A stretch of DNA of 64,000 nt from Chitinophagaceae bacterium (GTDB lineage: Bacteria > Bacteroidota > Bacteroidia > Chitinophagales > Chitinophagaceae): NCBI GenBank assembly GCA_016721085.1, contig JADKJI010000063.1, positions 186,001 through 250,000 on the forward strand. The letters run 5' to 3'. The position numbers and the translations under genes are program-made. The notes under the pieces were generated by a model. The model was given only the letters and a program-made list of their open reading frames with translations. It did not search any database and was not told where the DNA came from. Positions within the stretch are counted from its first letter, which is position 1. Each line of letters starts with the position of its first letter. Positions 52,941 through 62,366 of the stretch are shown one piece after another.

Positions 52941-53504
52941 CTATTTCTTCCTTTTCAACTCCTCAGCCATCATCAGTGTATGATCTAATGATTTTACATT
53001 GTTCCAATCGCCATGTCCCACAATGACATATTTAGTTTGATGGCATTTCTTTTGGACGTTCTTTATAGTAGTTTTGAAAACAGTATCCTTTGTCATCAGG
53101 AATTCGGCTCGCCTCTTACTGTTCTTTTTACTTAATTCATCAGTAAGGACTGTAGTATATGTTTTAATACCCTTCTTTCTATAAAATTCCAGTCCAGCAG
53201 TTTTGTCGTCATGAAAATGGGTAGCAAAACAAAGAATAGCTGATTTATTATGTTTTTGTTTTATACTATCTAGCAATGGTTGAAACTGAGTCGTGTCCCA
53301 GGGAGTATCAAATAAGACAACCCCTTTTGAAGTAACCAGATACATTCCATTAGAAGGAATCTTTTCTCCCTTATATATATTGTAGGTAGTAAAAATATAA
53401 AAATCGCCAGTGAGATGGGTGATTTGTAAATTAGAATTGGGTGATTGCCCGAGGACAATAGTAGTAAGGAAAAATGAGGCCATTAGAACTACAAGTGATC
53501 GCAT
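52941..53504 (-). pseudogene. Subclass B1-like metallo-beta-lactamase lacking its middle
   Basis: A 187-residue exported protein. Signal peptide 1-19, then GDFYIFTTYNIYKGEKIPSN, VLFDTPWDTTQFQPLL and the zinc motif ATHFHDDKTAGL (HxHxD) and, at the end, VIVGHGDWNNVKSLDHT with the third-site His. Between EFLMTKDTVFK and TIKNVQKKC about 55-60 residues present in B1 enzymes are missing, including the GHTxDN His and the zinc Cys. The join is in frame. Two zinc ligands are thus absent and lactamase activity is unlikely. The gene is best seen as an internal-deletion derivative. Confidence 0.75.
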
Positions 53505-53600
53505 ATCATTTCCAGCTATAATTTGATTAGCTATGGTTAAAATTATAGAAAAAGCGAAAAATCAAAGCAACTATCTGATAGCATAATTTATTTTCAGAAA

Positions 53601-54949
53601 TCAGTTTAATAATAAATTAATTACTTTCCTTAATTTTGCTTTGTAGTTGCGCTTCTTAATAATATTCATCATTAGAAAAATAAAAGATAAGACGAGAAGG
53701 GCTATCCCACTTCCCACCATTTCATCCTTTGATAAATTTGAAAGTATCCAGACTATAATTGCTGCAGTTACAATTGGAATCAACAATCCACCTGGAACTA
53801 CGAAACCCTTATCTGTTGTTAACGACTTTTTAAAACGCAACTTTATTGCAGCCAAAACTACTCCCAGATAAATCAATAGTGTAGCAGCACTGGATAAAAC
53901 CACTAATTGTTTCAAATTGCCAATCACAGCAATAAAACATCCAATAGAGGCATAAACAATAATAGATAAATGAGGTGTGAAATATTTTGGATGCACTTTC
54001 CCGAATACAGATGGAAAGATGCCGTTTCTTGCCCCTGCAAATATTACTCTTGGAATGGCCAATATTTCACCGCTTAGGGTTCCCAGCATTGATATGGCAA
54101 TGCCAACGGTTACCAAAGTGATACCAAATAAGCCAAAGAGTCTTTTTGATACTTCAGAAAGTGGCGCATCTTTATAAAACTGCAAGCCATCACCTAAAAT
54201 TCCCTGGGTAATTATTTGGATAGAAATATAAAGCAGTAATACAAGGGAAAGTCCTGACAAAATACCAAGGGGCATTACCCGTGCTGGATTCTTGATTTCA
54301 CCGCTGTTACAAACAGCTGTTTCAATACCCACAAAAGCATAAAATAACATCAAGGATGTAGTTCCAATATCATTAAGGGTAAATGAATGTTTCCATTCCA
54401 AATTTGCTGCTGAAACATGACTGACCCCAAATAAAATAAGCAGTAAAAGGGGAATTAGTTTTGCAATAGTTGTAAGTATGATAAATCTTATACCACTCTT
54501 AGTGCCGATTATATTGATATAGGTTAAGCTTCCAAACAGAAAAATAAAGAATACGGGTCTGAATGAAGGCGAATCAATAAAAGGGAAAAAGTAACCTAAG
54601 GTTTTTGACAATCCATTTGCTATGGCAGCATCTGCAAAATGCCAGAGCCAAACCAGAATATATTATTTGCCAGAAAACCTGCAAAAGGCCCAAAGGCAGT
54701 TTCTATATAGGTGTAGGTTCCGCCACTACCTGTAACCTTACTACCTACTTCGGCGAAACACAATCCAATTAAAAAGATCAATAAACCGCAAATAAAGAAA
54801 CAGATAATGGCCGCTGCGCCTAAATGTTCTGCCACTAAAGCCGGCAAAACAAATATACCAGTACCGACGGTAATATTAACAACGGCGCATGCTAATCCAA
54901 AAACACCAATAGTGCGTTTCAGGTCTACTCCAGTCTGTGTAGTGCTCAT
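53601..54949 (-). pseudogene. APC-type amino acid transporter, one frame break
   Basis: Two adjoining frames (54620-54949 and 53601-54611) form one 449-residue permease of about 12 helices. The N-terminal part has the signature IGVFGLACAVVNITVGTGIF and ends prematurely at WFGSGILQMLP. Adding one T to the minus-strand T4 (A4 at 54636-54639) gives GSGIFADAAIANGLSKTLGY and continues into the second frame. That frame includes GIETAVCNSGEIKNPARVMP, typical of amino acid permeases. Likely substrate is an amino acid or polyamine by proton exchange; the exact one is unknown. Confidence 0.78.
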
Positions 54950-56045
54950 TATACGATTTGATGATTTACTAATTAAATCCTTAACTATTCATCAACCAAT
55001 TGGAGCATGAGCCTGAACTATAGAGGATCGCTTACAATATGGCGGGTGTTATGATTAATTAGTGTAGCGTCCTTACAAGGTCGCCATATAGTTAAACCGA
55101 AGAATACGCAGATATCGCTTTTATTAAAATCGCCCGGAGGTACTGATTCCAATCCCCAGGCAATATTCGTTTTATCTCTACTGTCCATTTGTCATTCCGG
55201 ATTTAAATGATTGCTTTTTGAAATGTCCAACGGGCGATATCCCTTGGGAATATGTCTTCTTGTCAGCTATCAATTTGTTCTTACCTAATACTAGCATATT
55301 ACTACAGGTATAAATAACATTTCGCATTTAGGATGGAAATGGGGTTCCCTTAATAATATTAATCTCTCTGTTTCGTCTCTGTGCCTTCATTGTGCCAATG
55401 GCTCCTGCTGGTGGTGCTGGAGGTGTCCATTGGGTGTTGGTGCCGGGGCTGTGGTGGTTAATTAGGGGATTAACAAATAATCATTTTAAAGACTTTTGAT
55501 ACAGGCCTTGATGGAAGGATGCTAGGGACGTATAGGATGCTTCTTCGAAACTTCGATTGTCTGGAACAGGATTAAAGGATTTAAGGAAATACAGGATGAA
55601 CAGCCAATACAGACTGGGATTTAGGAGATTTATTTGATTAGCTGTGATTGACGTTTAACAGCTAATACAGGGCCTTGATGGGAGGGTGTCAGGGATGCTG
55701 GTTGTCCTCCGAAACTGCGGGTTAGGGAAGAGGAAGAAGAATTTAAGGAGACAGGATGAACAGCCACGACGGGATTTAGGAGTCGTTGGGGGCTGGGGTG
55801 CCCAAGTTAGGAGGTGCGTGAAGACACGCACCTCAGCGGTAAAATCCCAATTAGTCTCAAATCACACTACTCCTTATTTTCATTATATTTAACTTTAATT
55901 GTATAAAACTCCACTAATCACAATCAAATCCCAGTCTGTTTTGGCTGTTCATCCTGTATTTCCTTAAACCTTTAATCCTGTTTAAGACAAAATCACAGCT
56001 AATCCCATAAATCAAATCAATCCCAGCCTGTATTGGCTGTTCTTC
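54950..56045. other. Gap of ~1.1 kb with repeats and no gene
   Basis: The first 540 bases hold no recognisable gene; a stretch near 55370-55400 (GTCTCTGTGCCTTCATTGTG) resembles other dispersed phrases. From about 55500 modular repeats fill the rest. A 68-codon plus frame at 55686-55892 is repeat-derived. Confidence 0.6.
55500..56045. repeat. Modular repeat, forward and reverse units
   Basis: Forward: CAGGCCTTGATGGAAGGAT, CTTCTTCGAAAC, CAGGATTAAAGGATTTAAGG, core ACAGCCAATACAGACTGGGA (about 55600). Reverse: hairpin GAGGTGCGTG-AAGA-CACGCACCTC (55811-55834), core TCCCAGTCTGTTTTGGCTGT (about 55935), and again (about 56022). The final unit ends three bases before the stop of the outer-membrane protein gene. 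Confidence 0.9.
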
Positions 56046-56834
56046 CTATGCATCTTTCACAGTTGATAAAAAGAAAGTCCCGCCCAATCTGAAAGTATTG
56101 ACATCAGTGGTAAAATTGGGATTCCAACTGAGGTTCATTTTAAACTTGTTTGGTTTGATGATCCGGTTCAGATTAAACTCTGCCGCCCAGAAACTTTTCC
56201 AGCTACCGTTTGTGTTAAGAAAAGTTGGCAATGGGTTTACAAAGAGGAATGTTTGTTTGTTAATTACATAACTGGCATTAAACTGAAAACCTACTCCATT
56301 ACTTGCAAATTTATTTGATGCAGGAATAAGGTCTGTTCCCGGCTTTGTAATGTGTACATAATTTATACCAGGGAAAAGAGACAGTTTTTTAGATATAAGA
56401 AAACCAAATACAACACCTCCAGCTAATGACCAACTACTAGTACCTAGTCCATTCTTATAAGAACCAGTAGGCATACTGATGTCAGCAAATGGGGCTATAG
56501 CGATAAATGATTTTGTGATATTTCTTTTTATTGCATTATAATATCGTACACGCATATCTCCAATTCCGAATTTGGAGGTACGATCATTGTTTAAAAACGG
56601 CAACTCAATCAGAAAGAGATTATCAGGATTGATAGCATATTGCACATTGAACCTAATACCATAAAGGTTTTGTACTTTACCTGACTGGTATTCCAGATTC
56701 ATATTTACTTGCGTATAGAGGTTGGTCGGCTTTGATGGATCAATATCATTTTTTGCCGCTTTTGTTGAATCTTGTGAAAATGCGTTTGAAACAACAGCAA
56801 AAAGCAATACTGCTGAAGAAAAGATTTTTCTCAT
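56046..56834 (-). CDS. Outer-membrane beta-barrel protein
   Basis: A 262-residue exported protein. Signal peptide 1-20 (ends AFSQ), a short polar linker, then alternating beta strands with aromatic belts (GIRFNVQYAINPDNLFLIEL, GDMRVRYYNAIKR, GVGFQFNASYVINKQTFLFV), ending with a Phe/Leu-rich strand (FRLGGTFFLSTV). This fits the MetA/phenol-degradation-type outer-membrane barrels, about 12 strands. It lies 35 bases after the amidohydrolase gene, probably in one transcript, and may admit its substrate. Confidence 0.75.
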   Translation of the reverse strand: MRKIFSSAVLLFAVVSNAFSQDSTKAAKNDIDPSKPTNLYTQVNMNLEYQSGKVQNLYGIRFNVQYAINPDNLFLIELPFLNNDRTSKFGIGDMRVRYYNAIKRNITKSFIAIAPFADISMPTGSYKNGLGTSSWSLAGGVVFGFLISKKLSLFPGINYVHITKPGTDLIPASNKFASNGVGFQFNASYVINKQTFLFVNPLPTFLNTNGSWKSFWAAEFNLNRIIKPNKFKMNLSWNPNFTTDVNTFRLGGTFFLSTVKDA

Positions 56835-56869
56835 TTTTTGTACTTTAATAAATAATCAATATCCAAATA

Positions 56870-58612
56870 CTATTTCTTATAAATTGTCTTTCCTTCTTTA
56901 ATCGTCTCCTGAACTACAATGTCCTTGAGTATCATGGGATCAACTTTCAATGGGTTTTTATCAAGTACCACCATATCTGCCAATTTCCCCTTGGTAAGAG
57001 TTCCCTTTTTACCTTCTTCGAAAAATTGCTCTGCACCCCAAATGGTAATTGACTTTAATGCTTCGTAGGGAGTTAGTCTTTCTTCAGGTCCCATTACTGT
57101 TCCACTGCGACTAACACGGTTTACAGTAGTCCACATAATCATCATAAGGTTTGGCAATGCAACAGGTGCATCGGTATGACTTGTAACCCGGATTCCTTTT
57201 TTCAAGGCAGATTTTATAGGACTTATTTGCTGGGCTTTATCGGGACCGATGATTTCCTTATACCAATCACCCCAATAAAATGTATGCATGGGGAAGAAGG
57301 ACCCTACTATATCATACTTTTTGAGGCTATCCAATTGATCCATTCTAATCAATTGACCATGTATTAAAATAGTACGTCTGTCGTTATTTCCATACTTGTC
57401 AGCAGCCTTACTTACCGCTTTTAACATTTGGTCAATAGCCGCATCACCGTTAGTGTGTACTTTCAATTGCCAGTTATTGGCAAAAGCAGAGTCTACAATT
57501 TTCTGAACGTCGGCATCATTTGGGATAGCGGGATATCCTTTGTATCCTTTTTTCTGTCCATCTGGCGGCATCAAATAAGGAGTAGTACGCCAGGCTGTTC
57601 TTCCCTGTGGTGATCCATCGAGAGTAAGTTTCAAACCTCCTATCCTATAATGGTTCGTATACTCTTTGCTCAGCCATTTGGTACGCATATACTGTGGAAC
57701 AGAATAATCAATCCATGAATTTACATCCATATACAATTTACCTCGCGTTGCATAGTCGGCCATTAGTTCGTGATTGGCTGTAGCTCTTCCTTCGTTGCAC
57801 GTGGTATATCCGTAGCTTGCTGCCAGCTTTTGTCCGGCATCCATAAACATATCACTCATATCTCTACTTGGAGGTGCAACTAATTTCATCATATGTGGAA
57901 TGGCGGCCAATTCTTCCAATACTCCATTTGGATCTTTACTTCCTTTCACCCGCCTGATAACACCACCAGCAGGGTCCTTTGAGGCTGCTGTTATACCCAA
58001 CACTTCCAAGCCTTTTGTATTTACGCTGCAAAAATGACCGGAAATATGTGTGGCCATTACAGGTATATCTTTTGAAACTTTGTCCAGATCGTCTTTAGTA
58101 AGAAACCGTCTTTCTTTCAGTACGGCATCATCAAAGCCTGTACCCATAATCCAACCTTGCGATTTATCAGTGCCATTTTTCTGATGCCAGGCTTTCATCT
58201 CATTAACCAAATCATCGATTGAATTACAGTTGCCATCTGGAGCTGCCAATAAATTGGCATATATAGCCTGTGCACCCAGGGCGAAAAAATGTGTATGTCC
58301 ATCAATAAATCCAGGCACTAAGGTTTTACCTTCCAGATTCACCATTGTGTGATCACTGCCGGCCTGCTTCATCGCTTCATCCTTAGTACCGACATAAAAG
58401 ATCTTACCATCTTTCACCACCAAAGCTTCAGGGTATTGGGCAGAATCCCCTTCCATTGTTACGATATCACCGCCATAATACATGGTTGCTTTTCCATCAG
58501 TTATTTCCGTTTGTTTGTCTCCTGCTTCTTTAGAGGTCTTGCTCTCACCCCCATTACAGGATCCAAAAGCTATTAAAGTAAACAAGGCAATAATCAATGA
58601 ATAATTCTTCAT
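56870..58612 (-). CDS. YtcJ-like amidohydrolase, lipoprotein
   Basis: A 580-residue metal-dependent hydrolase of amidohydrolase family 3. ATG 58612 begins MKNYSLIIALFTLIAFGSCN, a lipoprotein signal with Cys at 19. The urease-like barrel has FIDGHTHFFALG (metal His pair), GGLKLTLDGSPQGRTAW, LKVHTNGDAAIDQML and VTSHTDAPVALPNL. The longer frame to 58783 adds nothing family-like. Members hydrolyse exocyclic amides or N-formyl groups of unknown natural substrates. It sits between an AraC regulator and an outer-membrane barrel, all minus strand. Confidence 0.88.
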   Translation of the reverse strand: MKNYSLIIALFTLIAFGSCNGGESKTSKEAGDKQTEITDGKATMYYGGDIVTMEGDSAQYPEALVVKDGKIFYVGTKDEAMKQAGSDHTMVNLEGKTLVPGFIDGHTHFFALGAQAIYANLLAAPDGNCNSIDDLVNEMKAWHQKNGTDKSQGWIMGTGFDDAVLKERRFLTKDDLDKVSKDIPVMATHISGHFCSVNTKGLEVLGITAASKDPAGGVIRRVKGSKDPNGVLEELAAIPHMMKLVAPPSRDMSDMFMDAGQKLAASYGYTTCNEGRATANHELMADYATRGKLYMDVNSWIDYSVPQYMRTKWLSKEYTNHYRIGGLKLTLDGSPQGRTAWRTTPYLMPPDGQKKGYKGYPAIPNDADVQKIVDSAFANNWQLKVHTNGDAAIDQMLKAVSKAADKYGNNDRRTILIHGQLIRMDQLDSLKKYDIVGSFFPMHTFYWGDWYKEIIGPDKAQQISPIKSALKKGIRVTSHTDAPVALPNLMMIMWTTVNRVSRSGTVMGPEERLTPYEALKSITIWGAEQFFEEGKKGTLTKGKLADMVVLDKNPLKVDPMILKDIVVQETIKEGKTIYKK

Positions 58613-58795
58613 AATGTGATGGTATTTGAAAATGATTGATATAAATAAAATTATTGATTGGCTATATACAAGCCCGATTAAAGTAAGAAATGGTTGTAGC
58701 AAATCATGGAACGAAACAAAAATGCACCTTATCTTCAAATTTTTTAAAAATCTGTTGAGCCTTTTTATAAAAATTCTGCTCAATTAATAAACAAC

Positions 58796-60016
58796 TCAGA
58801 CTACTTTAATAGAATGAACAAATTCTGAAGGGGTAATGCCTTTGCTTTTTTTAAAGGCACGGATAAATGTACTCCTGCTTTGAAACCCGGATTCAGCAGA
58901 CAAGGCTTCCAGAGTTTTAGCCCTGTATTCCCCAGATTCAAGTTTGGCGGCACAATAATTCACACGGTGAGTATTGATATAATCGTTAAATGTAATACCG
59001 CAACGTTTGTTGAAATAAGCAGCCAGCTTATGAGAGTCAAAGCCAGTTATAGTTGTGAGGTCGGCTACTTTTAGGTTTGGGTTCAGAAAAGCTTCTTCTT
59101 TCTTCATTATTGAATTTAATAAAGCCTCAATCTGGTTTAGGGTAGAATCGTCTACGAGGTCCAGATAGGATGAGTTTGTTTCAGGAAGCGGCGCTACATT
59201 ATTATCATTCCCTGCATTATATCCATTGGCAAGGGGAGTATTCAGGTTTTGCTTGTTGGCATCTATTCCATAAAGAATCTCGGGGTGAGTAAAAAGGAAG
59301 TACCCTTGTAGTAGGGCAGAAACTAATGGCGCAAGGGCATAGAGTACTGTTTGTAATTGCTTCGTAACGAAAATCAATGTCAAAAGGGATGGAAGTATCA
59401 TGATAGCCTGGGTCCAGAGTAACCATCTAAACCAAGTAAGCTGAATCGGAGAAGCCAAATCTTTTTCGCCACTACTTTGTAAAGGCTTCCTATAAAGTAA
59501 CCGGAATTGTAATATCCAATAAAGCATCATACTGGCGTACCGTATAATTATGTGGGATCCTTCAGGCATGAACCATCCTTCCTTAAAACCAGCTTTCAAA
59601 CGATAGTCACTCAGTCCTCTCCATATTTCCATCTTTCGCTCGCCTGCAAGCAAGAAAAAAGGGAAATAATCTGCCACAAACACCAATAGAGGAAGTAAGT
59701 GCAAAAGATCAATCAGACCTAAAGACTTATAAGATATTGTTTGTCTTATATAGAAATAAGATAAGGGCATGAATAACAGTATAAACAACTGCGCTGATCG
59801 AAAAAGGTGTGGGAAATAAACCAGGTAGGGTGTTGTAACCAGATAACTTACAGAGATACTAATTAAGGATGCCCAATAATAGAGTGCTAAAAATCTACTT
59901 GCCTCATTTGCCTGTTTTCTGCGCTTGAATGTGACAAGCAACGCAATTAGGAAAAGGATGAAAATTGAAAAGATGTATAAAGCAGCAGTGGTCAAAGTGT
60001 AAATTTCTACTTTCAA
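58796..60016 (-). CDS. Membrane-anchored AraC-family regulator
   Basis: A 406-residue protein. The N-terminal ~250 residues contain six or seven hydrophobic helices, and a short linker (about 255-290) leads to a C-terminal AraC DNA-binding domain with two helix-turn-helix parts (LTTITGFDSHKLAAYFNKRC; LEALSAESGFQSRSTFIRAF then KKSKGITPSEF). A membrane-bound AraC protein probably senses an envelope signal directly. It is transcribed 183 bases upstream of the amidohydrolase and may control it and its own gene. Confidence 0.88.
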   Translation of the reverse strand: MKVEIYTLTTAALYIFSIFILFLIALLVTFKRRKQANEASRFLALYYWASLISISVSYLVTTPYLVYFPHLFRSAQLFILLFMPLSYFYIRQTISYKSLGLIDLLHLLPLLVFVADYFPFFLLAGERKMEIWRGLSDYRLKAGFKEGWFMPEGSHIIIRYASMMLYWILQFRLLYRKPLQSSGEKDLASPIQLTWFRWLLWTQAIMILPSLLTLIFVTKQLQTVLYALAPLVSALLQGYFLFTHPEILYGIDANKQNLNTPLANGYNAGNDNNVAPLPETNSSYLDLVDDSTLNQIEALLNSIMKKEEAFLNPNLKVADLTTITGFDSHKLAAYFNKRCGITFNDYINTHRVNYCAAKLESGEYRAKTLEALSAESGFQSRSTFIRAFKKSKGITPSEFVHSIKVV

Positions 60017-60567
60017 AAAATTTGTACCCTTAATTTATAAAAAAATTAGTTGCCGCGACTGTTTTGATAAAAAATTATACAAACAATAATGAGAAAGCGC
60101 TTTTAATGAAATTGGGATTTTTGTTGTATAATTTTTATACCTAATATGTCTAGAGGCATATCAGCCAGGGTAAAGTTCCTAACTCAAAACTTCAACGATT
60201 AGATCTGCGGCAAAAACCGAACTTAGGGCTAATACTTTCCACTTATATACCAAGTTCAGAAATAGCAAGGGTGCGAATAAATAACTGTGCTTCTTAACTG
60301 GGATTAAATCTGATTTATGGGATTTGCTGTGATTTTTATATTAGAAAGGATTAGGTTTTAGTAGGTGCGTGAAGACACGCACCTAAGCGGAAGATTCTTT
60401 GCTCCGTACGTTAGATATCAGAAGAGTCTAATAATTAAAAGCATGCATTAAAAAATTTATCATCATCCTGTGCATCCAAATATCCTTTCCATCAAGGTCC
60501 GACTTTGCTGTTTATCCTGTGCATCCCTTACATCCTTTCCATCAAGGTCCTGTATTGGCTGTTCATC
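60017..60567. other. Gap of ~550 bases with modular repeats
   Basis: AT-rich promoter region of the AraC-type gene up to about 60280, then reverse-orientation repeats. No gene seen. Confidence 0.6.
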
Positions 60568-60568
60568 C
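60290..60568 (-). repeat. Modular repeat pieces around a hairpin
   Basis: A forward-type scrap (ACTGGGATTAAATCTGATTT, 60298) is followed by the reverse hairpin TAGGTGCGTG-AAGA-CACGCACCTA (60362-60385) and two reverse ATCC-rich modules (TATCCTTTCCATCAAGGTCC, 60480; CATCCTTTCCATCAAGGTCC, 60530) ending with TGTATTGGCTGTTCATCCT. It abuts the stop of the next gene. Confidence 0.85.
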
Positions 60569-61017
60569 TAGGTTCGTTTGAGGAGAGTAGAGTGAAGATG
60601 TTTCATCTTCCATTGTCCATTCTGTTTAGACAAGACCACCGTCTCCAGCCATTGCACAGTAGATTCTTTGCCGTTGTTGTAAATGACTGAGTTGAGTCGG
60701 TAGGTAACCCAGGCCTTTGTCTTATCTAATTCGGTATTGATGAACTCAAAAGAATTGGTACGCTTAAAATCTGGGGATGTGTTCATCACAATTGCCTTCC
60801 TGATCAAAGTATCCAGATTCCATACCTGTCCGTATTCATAGAGGGTGATATCGGGTGTGCAATAGCTTTTCAGCATTACAGAATCACGACTTGAAAGAGC
60901 TTCAAACATTTTTATTATAGCCTCTTGTGCATTCTTTTGTTCTTTAGAAAACGCAATTTGAGCCTGTAAAAAACCGCTCAAAGCCAAAGCGATAATCAGA
61001 AAGGAAGATTTTTTCAA
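60568..61017 (-). CDS. Secreted NTF2/SnoaL-like protein
   Basis: A 149-residue exported protein. Signal peptide 1-19 (ALSGFLQAQ). The rest is an NTF2-like cone fold: IIKMFEALSSRDSVMLKSYC, LYEYGQVWNLDTL, then strands SFEFINTELDKTKAWVTYRL and VQWLETVVLSKQNGQWKMKH. Many such proteins bind small hydrophobic ligands or act as isomerases; no catalytic pair is evident. It starts 12 bases after the downstream neighbour's stop, so both are likely one transcript. Confidence 0.75.
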   Translation of the reverse strand: MKKSSFLIIALALSGFLQAQIAFSKEQKNAQEAIIKMFEALSSRDSVMLKSYCTPDITLYEYGQVWNLDTLIRKAIVMNTSPDFKRTNSFEFINTELDKTKAWVTYRLNSVIYNNGKESTVQWLETVVLSKQNGQWKMKHLHSTLLKRT

Positions 61018-61029
61018 TGCGCATGGTTT

Positions 61030-61939
61030 TTATTCTAGGTGATATTCTTTTTTGAAATCCTCAATCAATTCTTTTGCCAGTTTGTAAGCTGGCAATAAGC
61101 GCTCGCTATTATTGAATTCAATATTTCGTTGCTGCACGATACACATATTCATCAGTTCTTGTATCGTCGTCCTTTTTGTTTCAAGGGATTCCAGATTTCT
61201 GGAAAAATAAACCTCCATAGTTTCGGTCGACATGGTATCCAAATGATTCAATCTGTATCCTGAAAGGTCATGATGAAAAGCTGGGTCTATGATCTGGTTT
61301 ATTTGATTCAGCATCATATTGCCCCTTACCATTCGATTCGCAAACTCTCCTTCATTCGCGTTTATCATAGCATTGTATTGTATCAGTTTTTGAAGAAGTT
61401 GATGATTCTTGAAATAGCGAAGGCTGCCGGAGCTTTTAATCTGTTCGAATGTAGCCCTGCTCCAATTCAATGGACCCGTCCAATACATAAAACGGGTATA
61501 AAAAGAAAAGCGGGCTGCATTATACCCTTCCAAAGGTGATTTACTAAGTTTAAAAAGACTGTCTGCTGAAGAATTATAAATCTTTCCCGTCTTAATATAC
61601 AATGCAATTGTTGCGGTATCTGTCTTTAGGTCTTGCAGCATGGAGACAGCAAATTCTTCCGCCCTATCTTGTTCTATTTTATGCTCCAACTGATACTCAG
61701 CTAAAAATCCACAGAAAACAGCCAGGAATAACATCAGGAACTCCCAGAAATAGGATTTCCAGTTCTTCTTATGATGAGGTGCTGCAGGATCGTGTGCGTG
61801 ATGATGAACTTCCATAGATTCGGCGATGGGTTGGGGGAATAGGTGCTGGGTTTGGAGCCGGAGCTATTTCTTCCGGAGGGTTCTCCGGTGGAGTAAGTTC
61901 AGGATTGACAAACTGCTCTTCATTTGAAACTTCAGCCAT
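61030..61939 (-). pseudogene. His-rich single-helix membrane protein, one frame break
   Basis: The open frame from 61815 reads MEVHHHAHDPAAPHHKKNWK, then a transmembrane helix (YFWEFLMLFLAVFCGFLAEY) and ~210 soluble helical residues. Proteins of this type usually have an N-terminal Pro/Glu-rich tail before the His cluster. A frame from ATG 61939 gives MAEVSNEEQFVNPELTPPEN and joins if one C of the minus-strand C5 (G5 at 61833-61837) is skipped (…APIPQPIAESMEV), making 302 residues. If M at 61815 is used the gene is intact. The His cluster may bind metal. Function unknown. Confidence 0.65.
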
Positions 61940-62003
61940 CGCTGGTTAATTTGTAATAGAGATTAGGGATGGGAATACTTCATTAATCTGGAAGCCATGC
62001 GCA

Positions 62004-62195
62004 TTATGCCATCTCCACATTAACAGCATTCAACCCCTTTTTCCCCCTTTCGACAGTAAATTTTACTTTATCGTTTTCCCTGATTGTATCAATGAGGCCA
62101 GAGGAATGAACAAATATGTCTTCACCTCCGTCATCTGGTTTTATGAACCCGAATCCTTTCTCAGCATTAAAAAATTTAACGGTACCTGTTTGCAT
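62004..62195 (-). CDS. Cold-shock protein CspA family, first copy
   Basis: A 63-residue RNA/ssDNA-binding cold-shock domain: GTVKFFNAEKGFGFIKPDDG (RNP1 KGFGFI) and DIFVHSSGL (RNP2 FVH). It acts as an RNA chaperone that melts structure, often at low temperature. A paralogue lies 614 bases upstream on the same strand (62809-63003), and both leaders carry the same 26-base element. Confidence 0.93.
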   Translation of the reverse strand: MQTGTVKFFNAEKGFGFIKPDDGGEDIFVHSSGLIDTIRENDKVKFTVERGKKGLNAVNVEMA

Positions 62196-62227
62196 AGTTG
62201 AGCTGTTTGTTGAATATATAAATAATA

Positions 62228-62253
62228 TTGAAATAAAGCTATGGAATTAAATT
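62228..62253 (-). promoter_or_regulatory. Conserved leader/promoter element of first csp gene
   Basis: A 26-base sequence identical to 63034-63059, ending 33 bases from the start codon. Read on the minus strand it holds TAGCTTTA, close to the -7 consensus TAnnTTTG, so it may be a shared promoter or a cold-shock leader box. Confidence 0.6.
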
Positions 62254-62366
62254 CAAGAAGGTACGAATAGAATGAAATTTAAGTCCCGTTAATTACTGAA
62301 CCAATTGAGAAATACCGAGTTTACAGTAGCACTAAATTGACGATTTTAAGATCTTTATAATTCAAC

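Noticed and set aside
46479..53504. Mobile antibiotic-resistance island
   Set aside because: Ere-like and truncated lactamase genes are present, but there is no integrase, transposase or attachment-site pair to support a mobile unit.
55686..55892. 68-codon plus-strand frame
   Set aside because: It lies within modular repeats and has no protein-like pattern.
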